Assembly (NCBI GenBank): GCA_902984215.1
Contig: CADWAF010004780.1
Coordinates: 1 to 41,634, forward strand
Direction: 5' to 3'
DNA: 41,634 nt
From: Willaertia magna
Lineage: Eukaryota; Heterolobosea; Eutetramitea; Acrasida; Naegleriidae
Part shown: piece by piece, positions 19,640 through 29,888 of the stretch
Position numbering within the stretch: position 1 is the first letter of the stretch
Layout: every line of letters starts with the position of its first letter
Notes under the pieces: generated by a model
What the model saw: only the letters and a program-made list of their open reading frames with translations
The model's database searches: none
Told to the model about the DNA's origin: nothing
Program-made: the position numbers and the translations under genes

Positions 19640-20148
19640 ATTTTATGGCTAGTTTATTTTTTTTCGAGAGGATTTTGTTGAGTGCTGCAGGCGGGTTGAT
19701 TTTATTTTTTACAATGAGTGTTTTTTTATTGTTTTGGAAATTCAATGAATAGTTGGAGGTGTGAAAAAACGCTTGTAAAGTGTTAAAAAGAACATCAACT
19801 TAGAAGAACATTTACAAAAAACTTTATCAATAATAGTAAGTGACTGTAAAATCGCAATCAAATAAAAGTTAAATGTAATGGCAGAGTTGATAACTTATCA
19901 AATTTTAGGCGAAAAGAAGACTTTTAAAAGAAAACTTCTTCTATGCTTCTGTGTCATTTTTAGGGATAAGGTAAGGTCATTATACGTGTTTAGAAAATAA
20001 AATACTAAGTACAAATTTATGTTCAAAATAATAAGTTAATAGAATAGTTTATTGCTACATGTGACCCAAAATTTAATTACAAGCGCGGGAAAACAAAAAC
20101 GACCAAAAGACCAAATTTAAAAAAACTTTGAAAAAAAAATCTCAAAAA
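19640..20148. promoter_or_regulatory. Divergent intergenic: uL4 / PX-F-box promoters
   Basis: No coding sequence is seen in this 509-bp gap between two divergent starts. GC-rich islands stand out: GGCGGG at 19690-19695 near the uL4 start and GCGGGAAA at 20085-20092, 57 bp before the PX/F-box ATG. The latter is an exact reverse match to the E2F consensus TTTCCCGC. No RNA gene recognised. Confidence 0.35.
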
Positions 20149-22497
20149 ATGATGATGCCTTCCAATGCTACGCTTCTCTCCAATTTAAAATTCTTATTAG
20201 CAAACTCTCCTAACGTTCATCATCATCCTAACAATACCACAAATACCGATCATTCTTCATCCCCTAATACAACATCAACCAGTAATCATTCATCACCAAA
20301 TAGTAATAATTCTACGAGCAGTAGTTCATTAATTTCTCCGAGAAGATTATATGCCTCTTTCTTTAAAAGTAATTCTTCTAATAATTTAAATAACCCTAAA
20401 GATAGTAATAATTTAAATAATAATACAAATTTAGTAATAAAGAGGAAACGTAGACAAACTTTACAAAGAACAAACTCAAATTTATTTTTAGAAGATTTAG
20501 AAGATACAGATTTTACTAAAATTATTTATAATAATAATTTACAAAATAGTTTACAAAATAATAAATTAAAAAAAAACTATTTTAATAATTATCATTGTGA
20601 AATAGTTACAATTTTAATAAATGATAAAAATAATAATTTTTTACCAATTTCTTTATTTGAACATGAAAATTTATTAAATGAAAATAATAACATTTATTTT
20701 ACTTATATTATAAGAATTACAAAAAATAAAATATATAATAGTTTACAAAATACTTTACAAAATACTTTACAAAAAGAAGAAAATGAATTAAAAATGGAAA
20801 GTAAAAGTTGGACTGTTGTAAAAAGATATAATCAATTTATTGAATTAAATAAAGAAATTAAAAATTATATTAAAATAAATAATTTAAATTTAAATTTACC
20901 AAAATTACCGCCAAAATTATTTTTAAAAAATAATTTTAAAATTGAAAATATTTTGAAAAGAAAAGAAAATTTACAATTTTATTTAAATTTTATTTTTGAA
21001 AATTTAAAAGAATTTAAAAATTTAGAAGAAGTTAATGAATATTTTTTATTTAATAAAATTAAAAAAAATAAAATTTATAAATTTAAAAATGAAATTTTTG
21101 TAAAAATATTACAATTTTGTACATTTGATGAAATATTTCCAAAATTAGTATTTGTTTGTAAATGGTGGAAAGATTTAATTTATAATTCTTTTAAATCATT
21201 AGATATAGTTTATTGTAATGAAAATATATTCTTTTTAAAAATAAATATAAATATAGATATTATGGAAGAATTAATTAATTTAATAATTAAATTTAAAAAT
21301 ATTGTAAATTTAAGATTACATAAATTTTATAATTTAAATGATTTACAATTTCAAATTATTTTAGAAAATTTAAATTTTTTAGAAAATTTAGAAATAATTG
21401 ATTGTGGTTTAAAATTACCAAATTTAGATTATTTAAAAAATAAAAAAATAAAATCAATTGATTTTAATCATAATTTAAATTTAGAAAATATAATTTTTAA
21501 AAATTATTTATTTGGTAATTTTATTTTTCATTTAGATTTAAGTGATACTAAAATTAATGATTTAAATTTACAAAATTGTTTACAAAATTGTAAAAATTTA
21601 AATTATTTGAATTTAACGAATTGTAATAATTTAAACAATATTTTTATTGAAAATTTACAAGTTTTAGAAATTTTAATTTTAAGATTTTGTAAACAGTTAA
21701 AAAATATTCATTTTAAAATTTGTAAAAATTTATTATTTTTAGATTTAAGTTATACAAGTATAAAAGATAAACATTTTAATGCTTTTTTTAATTATTTAAT
21801 GTTATGTACAAATTTAGAAGTGTTAAAAGTTAATGGTTGTAATAATTTAATACATCCTATTTTAAACTTTACAATGGATAGTTTACAAAGAAGAGAATCT
21901 TTAGATTCTTCTTTTGACTCAAATGATTTTAATTTTAATTCACCAATTGTAATAAATATACCTTTACAACGTTTAGAAATGTCGAGTTGTAATAATATTG
22001 TAAATATTACTGTAAATTTTCCAAGTATTGAACAAATTGTAAATCATTCATTGTTATTACCTCCAAATAATTTACAAAAACCAGTGTTACCGACTACCAT
22101 ATTGGATAGTACTAATAATAATAATACTACTGTTACTGCTAATAACAACATTAACATTCCTACCATTACTTTAGAACCTATAACAACAATTAATCAAAGT
22201 ATTACAAAAGAAATGAATATAATGTATCACTTTTGTTTGAATTATTTAGATTTAAGATTAACAAAAGTGGACATCTCAATAATTGATTACTTTAATAATT
22301 TATTTACTAACGTTTTTCAATTCAAAAGAATAATCAATGAGGCATACGTGGCACAGGAAACATTTAATTATTTCTCTCTATTTTTTGCAACTGCCTCCTC
22401 ACCAACTCACAACGGGACAAGAAAGTTGAGTGTAAGCAGCGGTTGCTCCACACCCAGAAGTCCTAGAAATGGAAATACATGCGCCTTTTTACACTAA
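20149..22497 (+). CDS. PX domain / F-box / leucine-rich-repeat protein
   Basis: 782 residues, single exon; ATG at 20149 (MMMPSNATLL). Residues 1-140 are Asn/Ser/His-rich and disordered. A PX phosphoinositide-binding domain spans about 143-305: TYIIRITKN, then the key VVKRYNQFIELNKEIK (Arg of RYxxF), LPKLPPKLFLKN (PPK), and a basic KRKENLQFYLNFIFENLKEF. An F-box-like motif follows at about 312-350: NEIFVKILQFCTFDEIFPKL then VFVCKWWKDLIYNSFK. Six or more irregular LRRs (about 375-600) contain segments such as LNYLNLTNCNNLNN and NLLFLDLSYTSIKDKH. F-box proteins bridge SKP1/cullin-1 ligases to substrates, and LRRs usually bind the substrate. A PX domain would direct such a ligase to PI3P membranes. 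The function is inferred from domains only. Confidence 0.8.
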   Translation: MMMPSNATLLSNLKFLLANSPNVHHHPNNTTNTDHSSSPNTTSTSNHSSPNSNNSTSSSSLISPRRLYASFFKSNSSNNLNNPKDSNNLNNNTNLVIKRKRRQTLQRTNSNLFLEDLEDTDFTKIIYNNNLQNSLQNNKLKKNYFNNYHCEIVTILINDKNNNFLPISLFEHENLLNENNNIYFTYIIRITKNKIYNSLQNTLQNTLQKEENELKMESKSWTVVKRYNQFIELNKEIKNYIKINNLNLNLPKLPPKLFLKNNFKIENILKRKENLQFYLNFIFENLKEFKNLEEVNEYFLFNKIKKNKIYKFKNEIFVKILQFCTFDEIFPKLVFVCKWWKDLIYNSFKSLDIVYCNENIFFLKININIDIMEELINLIIKFKNIVNLRLHKFYNLNDLQFQIILENLNFLENLEIIDCGLKLPNLDYLKNKKIKSIDFNHNLNLENIIFKNYLFGNFIFHLDLSDTKINDLNLQNCLQNCKNLNYLNLTNCNNLNNIFIENLQVLEILILRFCKQLKNIHFKICKNLLFLDLSYTSIKDKHFNAFFNYLMLCTNLEVLKVNGCNNLIHPILNFTMDSLQRRESLDSSFDSNDFNFNSPIVINIPLQRLEMSSCNNIVNITVNFPSIEQIVNHSLLLPPNNLQKPVLPTTILDSTNNNNTTVTANNNINIPTITLEPITTINQSITKEMNIMYHFCLNYLDLRLTKVDISIIDYFNNLFTNVFQFKRIINEAYVAQETFNYFSLFFATASSPTHNGTRKLSVSSGCSTPRSPRNGNTCAFLH

Positions 22498-22511
22498 GAC
22501 CAATAAAATGT

Positions 22512-25500
22512 TTATTGTATATTACAAACACCGCTTTCATTGCCCATCTTCTTTTGTCCTTTCTTGGCAATTTTCTTTTCTACCTTCTTTTCAATTTTTT
22601 CTATCTTCTTTTCTAATTTGCCTTTCCTTGCTGCTTTGGCCAACTTTTTTACCATGTAATCAAAACCATCATCACTGCTATAATCACTGCTGCTATCTGA
22701 GTCATAGCTTATCACCACATTTGAAACACTAACTGTTGGCATTGGTGGTTGCATAATTGGCTGCATTGGATATTGTTGTGTGTACTGGTATTGATATTGT
22801 TGTTGCTGGTATTGTTGGGGATAAGGATAAAGATTACTTGTTACAGGGGAAGTATTTGGTACGTATGGATTAGTTACGGTACTTGGAAGATATGGATTAG
22901 GGTAAATAGTATCATTTCTCACAGGAATTGTGCCGTAGCTCTTATAGGTATTTTCAGTAGAAAGTGAAGACATTAAATCTTGCAATTCTTTTAAAGCATT
23001 TGGATCAGTCTTATTGATTACCTTCACCAATTCTTTAGAATTCAAAGATGTCTCTAATTTCTTGATGGCCTTAAATAATTTTTTATATTCTTTGTAGCCT
23101 CCCTTATGTTTAGATTTCAAATTACCAATCTCCATTTTGAGTGAATCATTTTCAGATTTAGTTCTATTTAAATCTGTCATTATTTGCAATTTTTCTTGAT
23201 TCATTTGATTGTTGGTGTATTCTAGTTGTCTAATTCTTTCTTTTAATAATTCTACGTCTTCATTAACTACGTTAATTACTGGTTGTACTTGTTGGGAAAT
23301 AACAGAAACATGAATGAAATTGTATGGGTCTACTTGGTTATTTAATTGTTGAATTTCGCTATTCTTTCTAGAGTGATACCAAGTTCGTATTTCATGTAAT
23401 TTGCTTTCAAATTTGTCTATGGTCCATACATCTTCATAATTTCCATTTGTATTCTTTACTTCAACAGCAACAGTGGTACCAACTAATTTAAGGTCAAAAC
23501 TGATAGATTCACGTAGTTCTTCTGAGATGGTATTTGCTTCTTGAATTAATGGAATTATGTACGCAACAGTGTTTTCTTCTTTTGAAGAAATTTTGGTTGT
23601 TTTTTTGACTGCATTTTCAATGATAATATTTGTTTTTTCAGATATTTCTTCTTGAAGTCTATTGTTAAGTTCGAATAATTTTTGTTTTAATTCTAATTCT
23701 TTTCTTTCAAACTCCTTTTCTTTTTCGTCTTTTTCTCTTTGGATGGCTTTTACCTTTTCTTCAGCCTCAACAGCTAACATTTGATTGTTAAACAAAATTT
23801 CATTTTGTTTTGCTGTAATTAATCTCAATTGTTCTTCTTTTTGTTTTTCAATTATTTCTCTTTCTCTATCTAATTCTTCTTGTTTCGCTATTTTCTCTTT
23901 AAGGTATTGTTGTTGAAGTTTTGCAAATTGTTCTTCTTGTTTTGTCTTTGCTTCTATTGCTACATTATTACTTTTAAGAACTTGAGCCTTGAAGATTGCT
24001 CTTACGGCAGTCATTTTCAACTTATTCTCTCTTAATGCCTTCTCGTATTCTTCTCTTTCAGTTTCAAGTAATTTTTGTTTTTCTTGTTTTTCTAATGCTA
24101 ATTGTTGCTTTAAGTTATTTATTTCTTCTTCGTTAGTGCTACTATCAATTTTTTCTTTGATAACTCTTTCTTTTATAATTATGCTTTCAATTAATTCCTT
24201 TTCTCTAAGAGAAAACTTTTCTCTTTCTTTAGAGATCATTTCTTCATGTTCAATTTGCTTTTTTCTTAATTCATCTTCAAGTATAATAGCCTGTTCTTTG
24301 GTCTTTTTTAACTCTTCTTCTATAGCCTTACTTTTCTCCAATTTTTCTTTCAATACTTGGACTTCAGAAGAAATTTGTTCTCTGATCTTTTCTTCGGTTT
24401 TGATAAAGGTTTCTTTTTGAACTATTATCAACGATTCAATTCTAGTTTTTTCTGTTTTCAATTGTTCTTCATAAATTTGTACCACTTGATAACAATTAGA
24501 AAACTAAGTACAATATTGCTTACTTACATTGTGTATTGTGTTGATTTTCAGCGATAAGCTTTGTTATTTCAATTTCCCTTTCAGCTTGCTCCCTCAATAG
24601 TTGTTGTTCTTTCTTTCTTAAATAATCTTCTTCTTCAGCTCTTCTTTTTTCGAATTCCATTTCTTTTTCTTTAATTCTTTGTTGAAGTGCTTCATTTTCC
24701 CTTTCTAAATCTTCTTTTCTCTTCTTTGAGCTATGAACTTCAGAAAGTAACTTGGTTTCTAATTCCATAATTTGTTTTTGATAAGTTGATGAAATTGTCA
24801 ATTTCGAATCTTCTAATCTTTTTTGATAGTCCAATAATTGTTCCTCGTTCTTTTTCTTTTCTCTTTCTAACATTTCTTCAATTTGCTTTCTTCTTTGTTC
24901 ATCGTTTTTGGCAATTTGCAACTCTTGGAGAAGTAATGTCTCTTTTTTAGAGTATTCTGCTTGTATTTGTGATTCACGTTGAGTGGCTAATTCAATTTCT
25001 TTTTGAATTTGATCCTTTTGTTCTTGTCTTTGCTTATTAATTTCCTCTCTTATTTGTTGAATAGTTGATTCTAATTCTAATTCTCTCTTCTTGTGTTCTT
25101 TAATTAATTGTTCAGCCTTTTCTCCATATAATGCCTTACCCAATTCTTCAACAGCAACCTTGTAGTCACAAAGAGTACATGGGCCTTGTTTTGGGTTCAA
25201 TAGTTGGTACATTAAATGGTTACCAAATACAATTCTGTCCCCGTTATTTAATTCAGTTTGAATAGTAATTTCTTTTCCATTTACAAAGGTTTTTGCTCCA
25301 GTATTTGGCGTTAAAAATACAGAATTATTTTGCACAGAGAAAACGGCATGATTTTCCACTACACCAACACCACTAATTTTAATAGAATTGGTTGGGGCCA
25401 TTCCAACAGATACACCATTGTTGACACCAAAACATATCTTACCGGAAAGTAATGGATCTTCATTTATATTAGTGATGTGGATTTGATTAGTTTTATCAAA

Positions 25501-27104
25501 AGAAACGTCAATATTCATTTCCTTTAAGAATTCATCTCTGGACTTGGTCAATTCTTCAGTTTGTTTGATCTTTTCTTCAGTAGTCATTTGTAATTCATTA
25601 ATGTACTTTTGTGATTCTTCTAATTGGTCCTTTAACTTTTCGTATTCACTATTGTCCACACCAGGCATTCCGTTTGGGACAGAACCATTAGTAGTTACTA
25701 CTCCACCGTTTTGTTGTGAAAGTTGTGCCTTAAGTTGTTCAATTTCTAATTTTAATTGAGAAATAATTCTACTTGCTGAGTCTTCGTTGACAACGGCCTT
25801 GTTAACGATTGACTTTGCACGATCTGCGTATCTAAGAGTAGATAATGTTTCATCGAAGTTTACATCTGCAGGAGATATTGCAGCAATCATAATGGTCTTA
25901 CTGTTACCTCCAAGGGATTCCTTTAATAAGTAAGTCAATTTCGAATCTCTGTAAGGAACAAATAAATTTGGATTTTTTCCAGTGCATTTATCAGCTAAAG
26001 CTTTGATAACATTACCTAAACAGGTTAAGGAAAGATTGATATTAATACCTTCCTGAGCTCTTGCACCAGTTGCACCAGTTCTAGCCATTCTCTCTGAACC
26101 AGCTAAATCCACCAAATTGATATTAGAAACTTTCTCAAATTTTTGTTGATTAGCAGAGTCAGTGACAATTTGTTTAAATGTCATTATAAAAACAGTATGA
26201 GCTCTGCTGGACGTTTTGTTCATTGCAGTTGCCTATTAACAAATCGAAAATTTAATTCTTAAGGATTTGTTCGAATACTTACCCCTGTTGTTCTTGCCTT
26301 ATCTCCTTGCTCAAGCAGCTTACTAATTTCTTCATAATTCCTAACAAGATGCTTAGATAATCCATCAACATAAACACCTCGTTGTGGATTTTCTCTGAAT
26401 TTAAAAAACTAAGTTACTAAATATCATAATGCAATTACGTACCTAATTTTCAATCCTGTACCATTTTTTGGATTAAATAAATCTCTAACTTCTTCATTAT
26501 AAATTTCCAACATGGAAGCCTCTACAGTATATTCAATTCCAACTTGGTTTTGAGTTTTAGTTTCTTCAATTCTTTGAAAGATACGACTACCAGCCTTAAT
26601 AACCAATCCTTCATCTAATCCTGGATAACCAATCATTGAATATGATTTTCCCGAACCTTAACAAATCGAAAATTTAATTCTTAAGGATTAGTTCGAATAC
26701 TTACCAGTTTGACCATAAGCAAACATACAAGTATTAAAACCACTCCAACAATTATTTAACATAGATTCACCCAAATCATTCCATAGGGTTTGATTGTTTG
26801 CGAAATTTGAATCATTCTTATCGAAACTCCAATAAGAGAAATCAAAAGAAAATTTATATTCTTTACCAGTTCCAGGTTCTCTATTTATAATATTAACGCT
26901 ATCAATATTTACCCTTATTATTACTTACGTTAAAATAGTTTGAGGACCATTCATTTGAACAATACATTTAGATTTTCCCTCAATTTCATAATCTTTAAAA
27001 GGTCTAACTCTTACTGCAACCTTTACTGCGTCTCCATCTATTTATAAAAGTTGAATCACCCAAATATACCAAATTTCAAAATTGTCTCACTTACTTTGAG
27101 CCAT
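22512..27104 (-). CDS. Kinesin-3 family motor with FHA domain and C-terminal CaaX-like box
   Basis: Plus-end-directed microtubule motor. Seven exons: 27104-27095, 27037-26929, 26880-26705, 26656-26443, 26394-26283, 26232-24528, 24484-22512. Six GT-AG introns (57, 48, 48, 48, 50, 43 nt); phases agree throughout, giving 1432 residues. Motor domain is 1 to about 370: DAVKVAVRVRPF, P-loop AYGQTGSGKS near 96-103, switch I NKTSSRAH, switch II DLAGSE, neck LRYADRAKSIVNKAVVNED. An FHA domain follows at about 470-555, as in kinesin-3/KIF1/Unc104. Long coiled coils and an IPLIQEANTISEEL block come next. The tail is Pro/Tyr/Gln-rich, then strongly basic and ends GVCNIQ, a fit to a farnesyl CaaX box. No PH domain is evident, although many kinesin-3 motors bind membranes with one. 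Convergent with the PX/F-box gene (14 bp). Confidence 0.93.
26233..26282 (-). repeat. Kinesin intron 5, near-identical copy of intron 3 (introner-like)
   Basis: 50-nt GT-AG intron. Compared with the intron at 26657-26704 it differs by one substitution and a 2-nt indel near the 3' splice site. The neighbouring exons show no similarity, so the match stops at or within a base or two of the splice sites. On the transcript strand it carries a perfect 8-nt inverted repeat, AACAAATC (26271-26264) and GATTTGTT (26245-26238), with an 18-nt loop, which could fold and bring the splice sites together. Confidence 0.9.
26657..26704 (-). repeat. Kinesin intron 3, near-identical copy of intron 5 (introner-like)
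   Basis: 48-nt GT-AG intron splitting the P-loop Gly codon (CAAACTG then GTTCGGGAAA). 47 of 48 positions match the intron at 26233-26282, apart from a 2-nt gap. The same inverted repeat is present with one mismatch (AACTAATC against GATTTGTT). No other of the 19 introns in the window is similar. Confidence 0.9.
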
Positions 27105-27465
27105 CGTGCACTAAAAATTTAGATATTTTTTTGTAGTAAAGAGTCATTTAAAAAGTCAGAAGCACTGTAATTTAAAGGCGCGATTAAAAAAGTTCAGCAT
27201 CTTATTTTCGTGAGCCAATACAAAATGCTCTTTGTGGGAAATTCAATTAAATTTAAAAAGTAAGTTGAAAAATAAGAGTGACATTCCGATTGGGAAAAGT
27301 CTTTTATCACTGAAAGAACAGTTTAAAAAAGTATTCCTCCAGGGATAACAAGATAAAGCTTTTTATTTTTTTAATTTTTTTGCTCACTTTCCGCATCCTT
27401 ACCTTCGAGCCTACTTCACGTACAAACAAAACAACAATCAATTTCAAAAAACATTCAAAAAAAAA
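27105..27465. promoter_or_regulatory. Divergent intergenic: kinesin / TFB1M promoters
   Basis: 361 bp between the kinesin start (minus strand) and the TFB1M start (plus strand). It holds a GC-rich island AAAGGCGCGATT (27175-27186), about 75 bp before the kinesin ATG, and an A-rich leader before TFB1M. No ORF or RNA gene is recognised. Confidence 0.35.
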
Positions 27466-28698
27466 ATGAGTTCCCGATTGCCACCACTTCCTTCCCTTCG
27501 CGAAATTTTAAAGCTTTATGGATTACAGGCAAGCAAAGAATTATCTCAAAACTTTTTATTAAATCTACACGTAACAGATAGAATAATAAAACATTGTGAT
27601 AATATAGAAAATAAAACAGTTATTGAAATTGGTCCGGGTCCCGGTAGTTTAACACGTTCAATTTTGCAAAAAAACCCAAAACGTTTAATTGTTGTAGAAA
27701 AAGATGACAGATTTTTACCAGCTTTACAAAATTTACAACAATCTGTACCAGATGGTAAAATGCATATAGTTCAAGGTGATATTTTAAAAATTGACCAACT
27801 TGATTTAATTGATTATTTTTTAACGGAAGAAGAAAAGGAAAATTTACAAAGAAAAAGAGAGAATTTATTACAAAATGTTACAAAAGAAATTTTAGAAAAA
27901 CGTGAAAATTTTCAACAATTTATCGAAACGACCATTTCTGAACAACTTAAAAATAATAATTTATTAAACAATAATACTTTACAAAATAATAATTTACCAA
28001 ATAATTTAATAAATATAGAAAAACAGAAATATCACTTTTTACAATCACAAATTAAAATTGAAAATGATGAAAATAACATTTCCGACATTGTCTTTGTCGG
28101 TAATTTACCCTTCGGTATATCCACACCATTATTACTAAATTGGTTAAGAGATTGTACTAACCATAAAGGAGCATTTCATTTCCACCATAGAATTCCAATG
28201 ATTTTAATGTTTCAAAAAGAGTTTGGTGATAGAATGTCAGCATCACCTTCAATGAAAGAATACAGTAGGTTAAGTGTCAGTACTCAAGCTATTTGTAATG
28301 TTGAAAATCTTTTTACTGTTAAGGCTAAAAGTTTTGTTCCACCACCAAATGTAGATGCTGCTGTTGTTAAATTAATTCCTAGAATCATTCCAACAATTGA
28401 TACTTCTATTGTTTCATTTGAAGATTTAGAACAGTTTTGTAAAGTTATTTTTAATAGTCGTAGAAAACAATTATTAACTAATTTATCTGTTTTTTTAAAT
28501 AATAAACAAGCTCAATATATTGTTGCTGGGATTGTTGAAGATGGTATGAATAATTTAGGTTTAGTTAATCAAGTGTTAACAAAGCGTTCACAAGATTTTA
28601 CCGTTGAAGAAATTAGTATAATGACAAGAAGATTTGTTAGATTAAGAGAAAAGAATTTGGAATTGAAAGAAATTTTAAATAAGAAAATAAAACTTTAA
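27466..28698 (+). CDS. TFB1M: Mitochondrial rRNA adenine dimethyltransferase TFB1M-like
   Basis: KsgA/Dim1-family SAM-dependent enzyme that dimethylates two adenines near the 3' end of the small-subunit rRNA; the TFB1M branch acts in mitochondria. 410 residues, single exon. The N-terminus SSRLPPLPSLREILKLYGLQ followed by KELSQNFLLN is diagnostic of TFB1M. Motif I is VIEIGPGPGSLTRSILQ, the acidic loop is VVEKDDRFLPAL, motif IV is VGNLPFGISTPLL (NLPF), and the conserved FVPPPNVDAAVVKLIPR and FNSRRKQLLTNL follow. A Lys/Glu/Asn-rich insertion of about 70-80 residues (roughly 118-200), absent from animal TFB1M, sits between the acidic loop and NLPF. No cleavable presequence is obvious, although the first residues are basic and Pro-rich. 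Confidence 0.9.
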   Translation: MSSRLPPLPSLREILKLYGLQASKELSQNFLLNLHVTDRIIKHCDNIENKTVIEIGPGPGSLTRSILQKNPKRLIVVEKDDRFLPALQNLQQSVPDGKMHIVQGDILKIDQLDLIDYFLTEEEKENLQRKRENLLQNVTKEILEKRENFQQFIETTISEQLKNNNLLNNNTLQNNNLPNNLINIEKQKYHFLQSQIKIENDENNISDIVFVGNLPFGISTPLLLNWLRDCTNHKGAFHFHHRIPMILMFQKEFGDRMSASPSMKEYSRLSVSTQAICNVENLFTVKAKSFVPPPNVDAAVVKLIPRIIPTIDTSIVSFEDLEQFCKVIFNSRRKQLLTNLSVFLNNKQAQYIVAGIVEDGMNNLGLVNQVLTKRSQDFTVEEISIMTRRFVRLREKNLELKEILNKKIKL

Positions 28699-28734
28699 AA
28701 TAGAATTTCTTTAAAGAACTTGTTTAATAAAAAA

Positions 28735-29575
28735 ATGGATAATGATTTTTTATTTAAGGGTAGGTTGTTTTCCCTCAACACTGCTTCTTATTATAATGTT
28801 TGGATGGGTTGAATTAAATTGCATAGTTATAATTGTTGGAGATTCAGGAGTTGGTAAATCTAATTTAATTAGTAGATATACCCAAAATAAATTTAATAGA
28901 GATTCAAAAACAACAATTGGTGTTGAATTCGGAACAAAAACTATTAAACATGATAATATAAATATTTGTGGACAGTTTTGGGATACGTAAGTTTATCAAT
29001 TAAATCTAATTGCCTTAATTATTTCTTTGTTTCTTATTTCCCTTAAAAACTAGTGCTGGTCAAGAAAGATTTAGGGCTGGTAAGTAAAATAATACAAATT
29101 AAAATCTTTCAATTAAATAGTTACTACCACTTATTACAGAAATGTTAATGGGTCTGTCATAGTTTACGACATCACAAATAAGGAAAGTTTTGAAAATCTA
29201 GAGAAGTGGTATAATGAAGTAAAGACACAAGGAGATTCTGAATGTTTTTGTATATTTGTTGGAAATAAATGTGATTTAAAAGATATGAGACAAGTTGAAA
29301 CTGATACTGGAAAAGAATTTGCAGAAAAACATGGTGTTCCATTTATGGAAACATCAGCAGCTGACAACACAAATGTAGAAGAAGCGTTTAATTTTATGTT
29401 AAAGGAGATTTATAAAAAACAAAGCGAAAAAAGGAACAAAAAGAAAGAAGAAGAAGGAAGAAAAGAATTGCTTCCTCCAGTTAAACCTCCATCATCCTCA
29501 ACAAACTCAGTTATAAAACCTCACACTAAAGAAGAAAAAGTGGAACAACCTGCTAAAAAGGGTTGTGCCTGTTAA
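28735..29575 (+). CDS. Rab GTPase, Rab11-like
   Basis: Small GTPase of recycling-endosome and secretory traffic. Exons 28735-28759, 28827-28986, 29054-29079, 29121-29575 with GT-AG introns of 67, 67 and 41 nt; phases fit, 221 residues. The splice joins MDNDFLFK to [14 protein letters not shown] (P-loop 13-20). Switch I is [12 protein letters not shown], switch II is [11 protein letters not shown] (catalytic Gln65), then GNKCDLKD and [16 protein letters not shown] and [14 protein letters not shown] most resemble Rab11. The C-terminus KKGCAC is a double-geranylgeranyl CXC motif, preceded by a Lys/Glu-rich hypervariable region. The third exon is only 26 nt. The gene starts 36 bp after the TFB1M stop. 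Confidence 0.92.
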
Positions 29576-29888
29576 TTAAATGTATAAAAATTACTGTTGT
29601 AAATAACTTTATTAAAAATAATAAAAAGGAGAGCTTCTAATGCTTGGTAAGTACCACCTTCGTTGCTCAATTGTTTAACACTTTAGCCACGCTTTAAATA
29701 AGTACTCACTCCTACTCATCTTCTGCTCTCCTATGAATATTAAACTCTCGGTTGACTGTTATGAAAATTAGTGTCAAGTATGATTGTGTGTATTATGGTT
29801 TTCATCAAAAAATTAAATCTAATTTGTCAATTTACTTTTAAGGATACTTTCTAAAAAGTCAACCATATTAGCCAATTACAAAATATTA
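29576..29888. other. Convergent intergenic with 8-bp inverted repeat
   Basis: 313 bp between the Rab and P5C synthase stops. AGGAGAGC (29627-29634) and GCTCTCCT (29725-29732) are perfectly complementary and bracket 90 nt of unusually mixed composition, so the segment could be the terminal stem of a roughly 106-nt RNA. No Sm site, tRNA box or snoRNA box is seen, so no RNA family is assigned. Confidence 0.3.

Noticed and set aside
26233..26704. Kinesin introns 3 and 5 as U12-type because they contain ATCCTTAAG
   Set aside because: Their 5' sites are GTAAGTATT, a U2-type start, and the TCCTTAAG lies about 30 nt from the 3' site, too far for a U12 branch point.
29627..29660. U11 or U6atac RNA, from AAAAAGGAGAGCTTCT resembling their 5' regions
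   Set aside because: No Sm site, no GGTTAGC pairing strand for U4atac, and the rest does not match either RNA.
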